Of a DNA stretch of 64,000 nt, positions 36,104 to 44,615 are shown in pieces. The DNA comes from a virus. The DNA is taken from positions 1-64,000 of IMG/VR virus record IMGVR_UViG_3300025073_000048, one strand, 5' to 3'. Within the stretch, counting starts at the first letter, position 1. Each line of letters begins with the position of its first letter. The translations under genes were made by a program, and so were the position numbers. The notes under the pieces were generated by a model that was not told where the DNA came from, made no database searches, and was given only the letters and a program-made list of their open reading frames with translations.

Positions 36104-37292
36104 CCCCCTGATGGGCAAGCCGGTGCAGCCCGGTGCATGGGAGGGGATGAAGCCCCCGCTACAACCAACAAAACTGCATGAAATTCGGTAGCCACCCAAA
36201 ACGGCACGAACCGCTCCTGTGAATCACAATCGCGAACTCCGGGGCGGATAGGGGAATTTCAGTCTTCCCACAGGACTCCTGACGAGTGGGTCCTGTGGGA
36301 GGGGTTTGGGGAGGGTGCCTCCTAGCGAAGCGATCCCACCGTCCCCCCTTCTTAGCGCGCAGCTCAATACGCCCTCCAACAAAGACCGAGCAGCGACCGA
36401 GCAACTCCCACCGGCCGCCCAGTGCCGACCAAGCCCGACCCCTCCCAAAGACTCGGACCCCATCGCGACAAACACGTGCACCAACGGAGCGCCGCCCAAC
36501 ACCTCGAGCGCCAGCAACCGTCCGAGCAACTCCCGCCGAGGGCACATCGGGAAACCGCGAGAAACCCTGGAAATACCCCGAGAAACCGCGATCACACCTC
36601 ACCGCGACACCCCGCCCAAGACAACAGCACTTGGATAGTGCAGTCGCGAACTGGCTTAGGTGGTAAAATAGGAAAATTCCCGGTGAGGAAGGTAACTCAA
36701 GATCGCGTTGGCGGAGGGGACTACCCCCGCCATGCTGTTAGGCATCGGACGCAACCCCATACACCACAACAGTTTACGTCAACGCGTACGGATCGGTTGA
36801 TTCGTGAGGCCCTAAAACCCCACTAAAAGCGGCAAGAATGACCCCTTTTACCCTGCCATAGGGGGAGATTTGTAGCTAGGTAGGGTGGCTAGTGTACCAC
36901 ACTGGGGTAGGTAGTACGCTGCGGTGTCGGGTGTCGTACTACCACCTGCACTGGTGCCACAGATTGCGCGGTCAGTCCGCGCGACCCCTTGACTTTTGTC
37001 GAGACATTCCGATATCGATGCTAAGCCGTTATCCTTCAAGGGGTTCGGTCGATTCTCGGAAGTGGCCGTTCCAAGGTGTCCAGTAGGTCGACCCGATTCG
37101 ACCGTTTTTCCTGGAAATCGTGTAACTCGTTGCGGCCGTTGCGGTTCAGATCGATTCCGATGGTTCGGTGCGGAAACCCGCATTGTTTCGGAAAGACCCG
37201 ACGGCCGATGATGGTTCACGTCGGCGAGGAACGCCTCGAATGTTTCGAGCGGCTCGACCGACACGCCTTTCTCACACTGGGAGTCTCTCATT
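36104..37292. other. 1.2 kb gap with inverted repeats, no convincing gene
   Basis: No open frame here has a plausible start and natural composition; the long frames are Pro/Arg-rich products of C-rich sequence. Contents: a perfect 11-bp inverted repeat TCCCACAGGAC/GTCCTGTGGGA (36266-36300, 13-nt loop); a 9-bp one GGTAGTACG/CGTACTACC (36910-36943); a possible TTGACT promoter start at 36989; and GGTCGACCCGATTCGACC at 37086-37103, a variant of which recurs at 38088. Could be an origin, regulatory zone or relic. Confidence 0.5.
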
Positions 37293-37892
37293 ATGGCTAA
37301 CGCCACCACAACTGCCCCCGCCACCCGTCAGGTTCTATCCGCTCAGCACACTGCGGCCGACGTACGCAAGTTCTTGGACAACGGCCAGACCGATCTGGAC
37401 TCGGTAGTCACATGGGCGACTGATACGCGACTGGAGGCGCCCGAGGTGTACATGACCTTCGGCAAGGTGTTTGACGAAGCCACTATGTCGGCGGTCATTT
37501 CCGCCCAGACGGCTATGGCAGTTGCTATGGCAGTTGCTACGGCAGTTGCCGCCGTCAAGCAATCGTCGGGTGGGGGAACTATCACCTGGAAAGTATCCAA
37601 ACGTGGCCTGATATCGGTGTACGGGCTGAATGCACGATACCCGGTTAGTTTGTACCTCCCCCAGTTGCGGAGGTACGCTGCGGCCGTTCTCGGAGTGGAG
37701 GGGCCCGCCTTCGACAAGAGCCCCGTCGGCAAGTGGGTGGCTAGCCACCCTGTCGGTACGTTCGCAACGGACGACTATGAATCCGAGTCTGACAAGGTGT
37801 GGCTACAGGATGCCCGCAATGGGAAGCATGTTCACGTAGTCGTACGGGGCGACGCTGTGGCGGTATCCCTGTCGCTAGCTGCGGCCGAGTAG
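37293..37892 (+). CDS. Hypothetical protein, 199 aa
   Basis: 199 residues, MANATTTAPATRQVLSAQHT; GGGAG precedes the ATG. It contains a short tandem repeat, MAVAMAVATAVAAV, encoded by 12-nt repeats (37518-37553). Rest mixed alpha/beta, with GKWVASHPVGTF near residue 150. A terminator-like hairpin follows. The gene stands alone between two gene-poor stretches. Function unknown. Confidence 0.6.
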   Translation: MANATTTAPATRQVLSAQHTAADVRKFLDNGQTDLDSVVTWATDTRLEAPEVYMTFGKVFDEATMSAVISAQTAMAVAMAVATAVAAVKQSSGGGTITWKVSKRGLISVYGLNARYPVSLYLPQLRRYAAAVLGVEGPAFDKSPVGKWVASHPVGTFATDDYESESDKVWLQDARNGKHVHVVVRGDAVAVSLSLAAAE

Positions 37893-38377
37893 TCCACCCC
37901 CACACGACGTCATCGCGAGGGGTCCCACTCAAATCGGGGCCCCTCTTCCCGTTCTTGGCCGCTCAAAGCCCCTGCCAATTGCCATACGTGGCGCTTGGTT
38001 GGATCTTTGAAAACCCGGTAGCAATCACCCCTCCGCGCCGTTCGCGTCGTCCTGGGTTTGTCCCAGGTGCGCGCCGATGGTCCGGCCGGTCGACCGATTC
38101 GTCGTGACTCGACCATCGGGCAGAATCGACCGGAAGGGCCTCCAGTCGTCTCCAGACGCGTCCTGATCGTTTTCACGTGTTCCGACTCGTCGTGAGTCGC
38201 AAACGCGATGCACTGACCGCCTGGACGACTCACGCCGGATGATTCCGACAACGTCCGGACACGTGTTTGGCCGATGGTCGACCGGCAACCCTAGTTGCCT
38301 AGTGGGGTTTGGTGATTACCTAGCATGGGTAGAGAGATTTCCTATTACGTGAGTGCCGCCAGACAGGAGTTTTAGTC
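37893..38377. other. Gap with terminator and repeated GGTCGACC motifs
   Basis: At 37917-37945 an imperfect GAGGGGTCCC/GGGGCCCCTC hairpin followed by TTCCCGTTCTT may terminate the 37293 gene. Further on, CCTGGG-TTTGT-CCCAGG (38051-38067) and inverted/direct copies of a GGTCGACC-centred element (38088-38101, 38105-38120 inverted, 38270-38286) occur. No gene is credible. Confidence 0.45.
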
Positions 38378-38629
38378 ATGGCAGAGATCAGACAGTTGCT
38401 TGCCTATCACGTGGAGTGGTTGGGCAGGCTGATTGAGTTTGGCTGTCCTCGTTGGAAGCTGCAGCAGGTCAGCCTGCAGTGTGATGAGCTTGAGCAGGCA
38501 TATGAGTGGTGCCTGTTTGAGAGGGAGAACGAAGTGTGAGTCTGTCTTGGCTGACAGTCAGGGCTACGTGGTCCTGGCTGTCAGCGTGGGCAGGCAGGTA
38601 GGTCGGTCAATCACTGAGTGCCGCCAGAC
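38350..38629 (+). repeat. 15-nt direct repeat TGAGTGCCGCCAGAC
   Basis: Exact copies at 38350-38364 and 38615-38629, each ending close to a ribosome binding site; a partial copy (CCGCCAGACGG) is at 45087-45097 before the last gene of the operon. Position suggests a role in the 5' leaders, for example as regulator binding site. The copy-like string at about 45555-45566 lies inside a coding region and may be chance. Confidence 0.5.
38378..38539 (+). CDS. Small hypothetical protein, 53 aa
   Basis: 53 residues (MAEIRQLLAYHVEWLGRLIE...) with AGGAG 8 nt before ATG 38378. Acidic helical peptide with three Cys and three Trp. The preceding sequence TGAGTGCCGCCAGAC (38350-38364) recurs exactly before the next gene (38615-38629). 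First gene of the plus-strand operon. Confidence 0.6.
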   Translation: MAEIRQLLAYHVEWLGRLIEFGCPRWKLQQVSLQCDELEQAYEWCLFERENEV

Positions 38630-38644
38630 GGCAAGGAGACAAGC

Positions 38645-38833
38645 ATGGACCCAGTAGCGTGTTGGAACGAACTACGAGATGCAATTGCGAATGGTCAGTA
38701 CGGTGATGCTAGTCACCACGCTGAGAACCTCAGGGAATGGATTGCGCGTGGTGGTTTCGTGCCTGAGGCTATCACGCACATTAAGTGGGCCAACATGGTG
38801 GAGGCTTTGCTTTACCCTCACCGTAATGCGTGA
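38645..38833 (+). CDS. Small hypothetical protein, 62 aa
   Basis: 62 residues from ATG 38645 after AAGGAG (MDPVACWNELRDAIANGQYG). An amphipathic helical protein; a shorter upstream in-frame start is poorer. It follows a leader with the hairpin GCTGACAG (38550-38557)/CTGTCAGC (38578-38585). Function unknown. Confidence 0.6.
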   Translation: MDPVACWNELRDAIANGQYGDASHHAENLREWIARGGFVPEAITHIKWANMVEALLYPHRNA

Positions 38834-38916
38834 TTGACAGCCAACCTTACCAGTCATTGCACGTGTGATGGCTGGGCCTGTTTGCTGTTTCATCAACTTC
38901 ACTCGGAGGCTTAGTT

Positions 38917-39834
38917 ATGGACGTTACGACAACCAATGCGATGGTGTCAGGCTGCATTGTGTGGTGGGAGCCGAAGTCTGCGGACGCTGCCACGCTGCGA
39001 GCTGCGTTGGAGGCAATTGGGTTGGGTGATTACGCACCCAATGCGGAGACGTTGGAGGCTGCTTTGAAGCATGCACTGAGTGACTACGGTGCTGTGCTTG
39101 CCAAGCTAAACGCTGGTCAGGTGAGTAGCTCCAACACTGGGGAGGATGAGAAGCGTAAGTACGAGGTGAAGGCCCGTCTGTCTGCCTCTGATGATGGATT
39201 CGAACTGGTCGAGGTTACGCGGCGCAAGGCAGGTAATGGGTATCGGTGCGAAGTGGCTGTCAAGGTGGATAAGGTGACGGGTGGCCTGAGTGTGATTGAT
39301 GGGTGGCTGTCGGGATGGACTGTGTGGGACCTGCAAGAGCGGTTTGATTCGTACCGCTCGCAGTCGACAGGCGCCAGTGTGGGCCGCTCATTGGTGGAGC
39401 TAACGAAGCATCTGCATGGCACGTGTGTGCGGCTGGGTGGGGGTGGGAACTATTACCTGCCTGAGGATGTGGTTGACACGTGGTCCGACGTGATTGATGC
39501 CTATGAGTCATGCAGCCAGACACGTGTGAGCCGGATGCGTGTCGTGATGGACGATCTGGCTGCACGTGCGATTCGTGATGGTATCACGGCCGAGTTGCTC
39601 AAGGAGGGCGCTGAGGTAGCTGACGAGCTGGCCAAGGGTGATCTCAAGGAGGAGGTGATTGAGCGACGTAAGACGCGCAGTCAGGAGCTGCGCACCAAGT
39701 GTCGGCAGTATGAGGGCATTCTGAACGACACGTTGGTGAGTGTGCACGCTGTGTTGGACATGGCAGACAAGTGTGCGGCTGCTGTCATTGGCATTCAGGA
39801 GTCTGAGACGGTGTTTGACGAGACGTTTGCCTAA
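38917..39834 (+). CDS. Hypothetical phage protein, 305 aa
   Basis: 305 residues, MDVTTTNAMVSGCIVWWEPK; GGAGG precedes the start. Helical N-terminus (LRAALEAIGLGDYAPNAETL), then mixed, then a Lys/Glu-rich helical C-terminus (RRKTRSQELRTKCRQYEGIL). Proteins of this size and style occur near MoxR/VWA pairs in some other phages, possibly the DUF6744 family; I am unsure of that name. It may be a partner of the AAA+ ATPase encoded next. Confidence 0.55.
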   Translation: MDVTTTNAMVSGCIVWWEPKSADAATLRAALEAIGLGDYAPNAETLEAALKHALSDYGAVLAKLNAGQVSSSNTGEDEKRKYEVKARLSASDDGFELVEVTRRKAGNGYRCEVAVKVDKVTGGLSVIDGWLSGWTVWDLQERFDSYRSQSTGASVGRSLVELTKHLHGTCVRLGGGGNYYLPEDVVDTWSDVIDAYESCSQTRVSRMRVVMDDLAARAIRDGITAELLKEGAEVADELAKGDLKEEVIERRKTRSQELRTKCRQYEGILNDTLVSVHAVLDMADKCAAAVIGIQESETVFDETFA

Positions 39835-39937
39835 ACTGGCCCGAGTGAACGCTGCCTGCTGTGTGCCTTGTGGGTGCATGGCAGGCAGTGCTACTCGTGT
39901 CTGTTTGGTTTGTTTTCCTTCACTGAGGAGACTGAAG

Positions 39938-41062
39938 ATGCGTTACACAAATTGGGGTGCAGCGATTGCGCTGCAGACAACGCCGTTTGGTGGGCCTGTG
40001 CCTTGCGTGGTGGGCGCGCCGGGACAGGCTAAGACGGCGTGGGGGCGAGCCTTGGCTGCCGCCAGTGGTCGCCGGTTCATCCAGATGATTCTCAGGCAGA
40101 TGATGCCTGAGGATATCAAGGGTGTTCCGTCACCCGATGACATTGAGATTGATGGCAAGGTGTACCGTGGGTGCCGTTACCTGCTAAACGAGGACCTATT
40201 GAGTGCGATGCACACTCAGAGCGTTGCCATGCTTGATGAGTTCAATCAGGCTGGAGACGACACGCTTGGTTCTGCGCAGGAGTGGATTAACAGCCCGCCT
40301 CCCAGTGCTTGGGTGTTGGCAGCCATGAACCCTGTTGAGATGAGCACTGCAGGGCGTGAGTTGGCGCCGCCAGTCGTCAACCGTATGTGCATCCTGCCTT
40401 GGGAGCGTCTGATTAGCGAGCGTCGTCACGGCTGGTTGAACGGGTTCCGCAATTACCCTGCTCCCAGTGTGCCGATCGTGCCGCTGGACTTCCTCGACAC
40501 GCTGGGCCCTGCTTGGGGCCAAGTTATGTGTGACTTCGAGGATGACAACACGGAGCTGTTTGGCGATGAGGCATTCCCCAAGGATATCAACCTTGCGTGC
40601 AATCCTTGGCCGTCTGATCGAAGCTGGACGCATGTTGGCATCCTGATGGCTGCCTGTGACGCGGTGGGGGCTGGCAACGATGTGAAGGCGCAGCTTGTGT
40701 CAGGCTGTGTGGGGGAAGCTGCGATGCGTAAGTTCATGGTGCATTTGACGCACCGTGGGCTGCCAGACTTCGAGCAGTTGCTGGCGATGCCTCACACGCT
40801 GAAGCTGGATATCACGCGGTTTGACCTGAGCCGTGCGATTCTGGTGGGTGTGTGTGGCCGAGTTCAGGCAGAGCAGACGCCACAGCGTTGGGAGGCTGCG
40901 TGCGATGTGTTGGAGCGTGCGGCCAGTCAGAGCATGGAGACGGCGGCGGCGGTTTACGGTGGCTACATGAAAGCCAAGCCGCGTGACTACATGCCTCGCT
41001 CACGCAATGGGTCGTGGCAGGAACTGCAGAACCTGATTCTGAATGAGGCACACAAGCAATGA
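39938..41062 (+). CDS. MoxR-type AAA+ ATPase
   Basis: 374 residues from ATG 39938 (MRYTNWGAAIALQ...) with GAGGAG upstream. Walker A VVGAPGQAKTAWGRAL (residues about 24-39; G-x-P-G-x-x-K-T), Walker B SVAMLDEFNQA (about 92-102), sensor-1-like WVLAAMNPVEM (about 125-135). These identify an AAA+ ATPase of the MoxR kind, which remodels a client together with a VWA protein. The VWA gene lies one small gene downstream. Its target in infection is not known. Confidence 0.85.
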   Translation: MRYTNWGAAIALQTTPFGGPVPCVVGAPGQAKTAWGRALAAASGRRFIQMILRQMMPEDIKGVPSPDDIEIDGKVYRGCRYLLNEDLLSAMHTQSVAMLDEFNQAGDDTLGSAQEWINSPPPSAWVLAAMNPVEMSTAGRELAPPVVNRMCILPWERLISERRHGWLNGFRNYPAPSVPIVPLDFLDTLGPAWGQVMCDFEDDNTELFGDEAFPKDINLACNPWPSDRSWTHVGILMAACDAVGAGNDVKAQLVSGCVGEAAMRKFMVHLTHRGLPDFEQLLAMPHTLKLDITRFDLSRAILVGVCGRVQAEQTPQRWEAACDVLERAASQSMETAAAVYGGYMKAKPRDYMPRSRNGSWQELQNLILNEAHKQ

Positions 41063-41328
41063 AACGCATTAAGCAATCAAGCAATGAACATCACTGGCCG
41101 CGTCACGAGGTTAAGAGCGTTGACTGCCGCAAGCGTGATCTCGTTATTCGTATTGCGGACTGGATGGATGACAAGGATGAGCCAGCATACGACGTGGAGG
41201 TATACATAGGTGGAGTGTACGACTGGGATGAATCAGCGTCGTTTACGTTGTCAAGCGGGTTGACTAAGGAGGAAGCCAAGTCCGCTGCTGTGGAGTTCGC
41301 AGTAAAGCAGGTTACAAAACTGCTCTGA
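41059..41328 (+). CDS. Small hypothetical protein overlapping moxR-like gene
   Basis: 89 residues, MKRIKQSSNEHHWPRHEVKS, start overlapping the ATPase stop in ATGA. Basic N-terminus, then mixed beta strands (YDVEVYIGGVYDWDESASFT) and a C-terminal helix. Its location between the ATPase and VWA genes suggests a component of that machine, but no family was recognised. Confidence 0.55.
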   Translation: MKRIKQSSNEHHWPRHEVKSVDCRKRDLVIRIADWMDDKDEPAYDVEVYIGGVYDWDESASFTLSSGLTKEEAKSAAVEFAVKQVTKLL

Positions 41329-41342
41329 GCGACAGTCCGACA

Positions 41343-41369
41343 CTCAGCCTGTACCCCTGACAGGCTGAG
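41343..41369 (+). promoter_or_regulatory. Leader hairpin before VWA gene
   Basis: Perfect 10-bp CTCAGCCTGT/ACAGGCTGAG with a seven-nt loop, extended by outer CCGA/TCGG pairs. It is followed by GGTTTGTTTCTTCACTCACT and a GGAGG site. It belongs to a family of homologous hairpins in this operon (see 38550, 38838, 39852, 43229, 43649, 45041). Could be a processing or regulatory site. Confidence 0.6.
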
Positions 41370-41407
41370 ACTCGGTTTGTTTCTTCACTCACTCGGAGGC
41401 TCTGACA

Positions 41408-42970
41408 ATGGTAAAGCTCAAAGTACCGATCGAGCTATCGGAGGCACGTTTAGCAGCGTGTCGAGTGTGGCCGGAAGCGTCACACGTGATTCTCAGTATG
41501 GTGCCAGTCGAGACACCGGGCTTGCTGGCACAAGCTGGAATGTCCATTGCGGTCGACCAGTATTGGCGGCTGTACTTCGACCCTGTGGCGCTGCATGAAC
41601 GCACTGTGGCGGCACGGATCTCGTCCGTTCTGCATGAGACGGCGCACCTGCTGGGAAGGCACCATGTGCGTGCCAAGAGGTACGTGGCGCCAGACGACAG
41701 GCAGGCGTGGTTTGATTGGAACTGTGCCTGCGACATGGCGGTGTGGGCCCTGATTAAGGCCGCTGGCATGCCTGTGCCTGAGACGGCTGTCACGGCTGAG
41801 CGGGCAGGCTTCGCTGAGAACCTGTCTACAGAGCAGTATTTCAGGCTGATCCGAGACAAGCGTGAGCAGGAGCGTCAGCAGGCTCAGGGCCAGGCTGAGG
41901 ATGACGAACAGCAGAACCAAGACTCGAACGGAGACAGCGATGGTGACGACAGCCAAGAGCCTGACGATGGAGATGGAGCTGGAGATTCTCAAGCGTCAGA
42001 TGAAGACGGTGATCAGTCAGATGATCAGTCTGAATCAGGTGGTGAGGGAGATCAGGACGGAGGCGAAGGAGAAACAGACGCTGACGGAGGATCTGATTCA
42101 CAGCCTGGACAGGAGGATGACGTTGACAGCGCAGGCTGTGACGGCGATGGCGGACGATCTGGCGGACAGCCTGGAGACGATGGCGAACCGTCCGAACTGC
42201 AATCGCAGGTAGCGGGTGGCTCGTGCGCTGACGGTCAGGCTCGTGAGTGGGAGTTACCGCCACCTGAGTCAGATGCGTCCGGTCAGACTGACACGCCGCC
42301 AGCCGTGGAGCAGTGGAAGCAAGAGATTCTCTTGCGTAACGCTGCCGATCGCGTGGCTGCCAGTGGCAAGGGCAGTGGGGCTGGCATGTGGCGTGAGATG
42401 GTCGAGCACTACGAGGAGCCCAAGCTGGACCCGCGCAGGCTGTTGCAGAAGACGCTTGCGAAGCGACTGGGCCAGCTTACCAGTGGGTGCGGCAAGTTCA
42501 CGTATCGTCGCCCAGCGCGCCGTCCCTCGTTGGGTGGCACGCTGCGTCCGCGCAGCTTTCAGCCTGTGCCGCGTATTCTGGTCATCATCGACACGTCAGG
42601 CAGCATGTCGTCACGTGAGATGCGACTCGGTGTTGGTCTGGTCAGTAAGTGCATCAACGCTCTGCGCCTGCAGGATGGTGTGCGTGTTATGGCGGGTGAC
42701 GATTACGCACAGTGGGATGACCAAGTGTTCAACCCTCGCAACATTCAGCTTATCGGGGGCGGCGGTACGGACATGGCGTGTCTGATCGAAGCTGCCGCCA
42801 GTAAGAAGCCTGCCGAGCGTCCAGAGCTGATTGTAGTGGTAACGGATGGCGAGACAGGGTGGCCTAAAGAGCGTGTGCCGATGCCTGTAGTGGCGGCGAT
42901 TACACGTGTTTCGGAGTACGCCAAGTTCTTCGTGCCTCCCGCGTGGATTGAGAGTGTCAAACTTTACTAA
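41408..42970 (+). CDS. VWA protein with N-terminal metallopeptidase-like domain
   Basis: 520 residues. The N-terminal part carries SVLHETAHLLGRHHVRAK, a HExxH zinc motif with a third His, as in the VWA-like metallopeptidase families (DUF2201 type). A very acidic Asp/Glu/Ser/Gln linker (about residues 155-300) follows, then a VWA domain: ILVIIDTSGSMSS (MIDAS DxSxS, about 397-409), the GGGGTDM loop and VVVTDGETG. With the MoxR-type ATPase two genes upstream it forms the standard MoxR-VWA pair. The combination may act as a remodelling or protein-cleaving machine. Confidence 0.8.
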   Translation: MVKLKVPIELSEARLAACRVWPEASHVILSMVPVETPGLLAQAGMSIAVDQYWRLYFDPVALHERTVAARISSVLHETAHLLGRHHVRAKRYVAPDDRQAWFDWNCACDMAVWALIKAAGMPVPETAVTAERAGFAENLSTEQYFRLIRDKREQERQQAQGQAEDDEQQNQDSNGDSDGDDSQEPDDGDGAGDSQASDEDGDQSDDQSESGGEGDQDGGEGETDADGGSDSQPGQEDDVDSAGCDGDGGRSGGQPGDDGEPSELQSQVAGGSCADGQAREWELPPPESDASGQTDTPPAVEQWKQEILLRNAADRVAASGKGSGAGMWREMVEHYEEPKLDPRRLLQKTLAKRLGQLTSGCGKFTYRRPARRPSLGGTLRPRSFQPVPRILVIIDTSGSMSSREMRLGVGLVSKCINALRLQDGVRVMAGDDYAQWDDQVFNPRNIQLIGGGGTDMACLIEAAASKKPAERPELIVVVTDGETGWPKERVPMPVVAAITRVSEYAKFFVPPAWIESVKLY

Positions 42971-42982
42971 GGAGGTATTCCT

Positions 42983-43213
42983 ATGAGCGAAAAGGAACGC
43001 ACATGCTTTACGTGCCGTCACTGGAATATAGAAGACATGGAAGGAGACCTTGGCATGTGCCAGCGGTATCCACCTACGATAGTCGTCACATTGGCTGATA
43101 AGTATTTCAAACAGATGGGGTACCTAACAGACTCTGCTATACAACACTCCACTTTGTTCCCCGTTACGATTGAGTTTCACACATGCGGCGAATGGACTCC
43201 AGAAACACCCTGA
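42983..43213 (+). CDS. Small C-x-x-C-R-H-W protein (second copy)
   Basis: 76 residues; perfect AAGGAGG precedes ATG 42983. RTCFTCRHWNIEDMEGDLGM then EFHTCGEWTPETP gives the same C..CRHW ... C ... C.EW signature as the protein at 34604. Such small phage proteins probably bind a zinc ion; role unknown. Confidence 0.65.
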   Translation: MSEKERTCFTCRHWNIEDMEGDLGMCQRYPPTIVVTLADKYFKQMGYLTDSAIQHSTLFPVTIEFHTCGEWTPETP

Positions 43214-43228
43214 GCCGGGCCCCTGCTA

Positions 43229-43253
43229 CCCGCCAGTGCTTGTGGCTGGCGGG
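43229..43253 (+). promoter_or_regulatory. Leader hairpin
   Basis: Perfect 8-bp CCCGCCAG/CTGGCGGG with a nine-nt loop, followed by GTTCGTTTCTACTCACTGCA and AAGGAG before ATG 43293. Member of the leader-hairpin family of this operon. Confidence 0.55.
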
Positions 43254-43292
43254 GTGTTGGTGTTCGTTTCTACTCACTGCAAGGAGATTCAC

Positions 43293-43628
43293 ATGGGCTG
43301 CGAGATGAACAAGTGTCGGATCGAGATGGACGCTACGAAGATTGCCAGGGGGCTGGTAGTGATGATGGAGAAGGATGACCCAGACAATATCGTCCTGATC
43401 CGCTTTGGCCTATTACCAGCTCAGTGGATGGACTACGTGAAGCGTGTGTGTGAGATGATCGTGCGTGAGCGCTTCATGTTGCTACCAGACGCCAAGGAAT
43501 GCACGACGATCATCAACGCTGGCACCGATGATTGCGAAGTGATTCACTTCAAGGTGGCTGACGTAGTGTCCGAGATGGTGCATGAGATCAGTCTGGCGTT
43601 GTATGGCTGCGTGGAGATGGTTGTGTAG
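43293..43628 (+). CDS. Hypothetical protein, 111 aa
   Basis: From ATG 43293 after CAAGGAG (MGCEMNKCRIEMDATKIARG). Cys/Met rich, helical; contains IHFKVADVVSEMVHEISLAL. A longer upstream in-frame start is ignored because it overlaps the previous gene and hairpin. Function unknown. Confidence 0.55.
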   Translation: MGCEMNKCRIEMDATKIARGLVVMMEKDDPDNIVLIRFGLLPAQWMDYVKRVCEMIVRERFMLLPDAKECTTIINAGTDDCEVIHFKVADVVSEMVHEISLALYGCVEMVV

Positions 43629-43648
43629 TTCGCACGTGTTCCGATGAA

Positions 43649-43712
43649 CCTGCCTCAGTGCGCCGATGACAACCAGCCAATACGGCATGGGACGACAGGC
43701 GACTGAGGCAGG
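43649..43712 (+). promoter_or_regulatory. Long leader hairpin
   Basis: Perfect 11-bp CCTGCCTCAGT (43649-43659) / ACTGAGGCAGG (43702-43712), with outer CCGAT (43641-43645) / ATCGG (43715-43719). Then GTTACGTGTTTCTACTCTCA and AAGGAG lead to ATG 43754. One of the strongest members of the hairpin family. Confidence 0.6.
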
Positions 43713-43753
43713 CTATCGGGTTACGTGTTTCTACTCTCACTAAGGAGACTGTT

Positions 43754-44116
43754 ATGTCACATTCACCCGGCCCCTGGTACGTCGATGGGCACGCTGTAAA
43801 GGTGCTCAAGCCTGAACGCGAGTTCCTCGGAGAGGGAGCGCCAGAGACAATCTGTGAAATGCTCAGCTCAGTCAGTCCTGAGGAAACGCAAGCGAATCAG
43901 ACACTGATCTCCGCAGCGCCAGACCTGCTGTCGATTGTGCTAGACATCCTACCCAACCATCACCCCGACTGTCACAGCGACTACTCAGACGGTGAGCGCT
44001 GCGACGAATGCGGAACGCGGCGAAAGGATTCCAACCAGACCGAATGTGACGTGCCGGGTTGTTGGTACGTCCGCATCCGCCAAGCCATCGCCAAGGCAAC
44101 AGGGGTGGAACCATGA
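43754..44116 (+). CDS. Ead/Ea22-like small phage protein
   Basis: 120 residues, MSHSPGPWYVDGHAVKVLKP. GPWYVDGHAVKV near the N-terminus, then ETQANQTLISAAPDLLSIV resembles the NA.LIAAAPDLL motif of Ead/Ea22-like phage proteins. A Cys-rich finger (GERCDECGTRRK...CDVPGCW) follows. Stop overlaps the next ATG. Function unknown. Confidence 0.6.
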   Translation: MSHSPGPWYVDGHAVKVLKPEREFLGEGAPETICEMLSSVSPEETQANQTLISAAPDLLSIVLDILPNHHPDCHSDYSDGERCDECGTRRKDSNQTECDVPGCWYVRIRQAIAKATGVEP

Positions 44117-44469
44117 GTATCACAAATGGAAAATGGTCTTGCGATCGGTACGGAGTTGTGACTGCCGTTGATTTCGCATCGGGACTTGCGGAGACGATCT
44201 GCACGACTCCGCAGTGTTTTGCAGAAAGCCGTGCGTCTGCAGGAAATGTCAGCGATGACGTACGAGAGTACATGCGTGCATGGCGTGATCGGTGCATTGA
44301 CAATGGCAGACTGATTGCCGCTTCACGTTGTCTATTGGAGGCAGCACAAGAGGTGGTCAGGCGCGTTGAGTTGTTTGAGCGATGCGACAATGAGGCCGCT
44401 TCAATATGTCGCATCTTGCGTGCTGCTATTGAGAAGGCGACGGAGGACGCACCATGCGACGTTGCCTGA
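44113..44469 (+). CDS. Ea22-like hypothetical protein
   Basis: 118 residues from ATG 44113, overlapping the preceding TGA (ATGAG). Again begins with a SITNGKWSCDRYG-type motif and has a DNGRLIAASRCLLEAAQEVV segment like the preceding gene's NQTLISAAPDLL, so the two are probably paralogous. Role unknown. Confidence 0.55.
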   Translation: MSITNGKWSCDRYGVVTAVDFASGLAETICTTPQCFAESRASAGNVSDDVREYMRAWRDRCIDNGRLIAASRCLLEAAQEVVRRVELFERCDNEAASICRILRAAIEKATEDAPCDVA

Positions 44470-44615
44470 TCCTACTGGCCTGCCTGTTGTGTTGTGCTGG
44501 GTGCATTCATGGGCGAACGACGCTGTGCGCCAGTACGACGATAGACGAAGTGGACTACCGCTTTGAGTGGAGCACTGATGATGTCATACGACACGATGTG
44601 CCGCCGCGCCGCTAG
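44454..44615 (+). CDS. Small lipoprotein candidate
   Basis: 53 residues: MRRCLILLACLLCCAGCIHG, a short Arg-rich start, a hydrophobic stretch and an A-G-C lipobox, so it resembles a lipoprotein signal peptide with mature Cys about residue 17. It overlaps the end of the upstream gene and the start of the next one in other frames. No ribosome binding site is clear, so it may be spurious. Confidence 0.4.
   Translation: MRRCLILLACLLCCAGCIHGRTTLCASTTIDEVDYRFEWSTDDVIRHDVPPRR

Noticed and set aside
36159-36666. Pro/Arg-rich reading frames on both strands
   Set aside because: Composition reflects C/G bias; no ribosome binding site and mutually overlapping frames; an inverted repeat crosses them.
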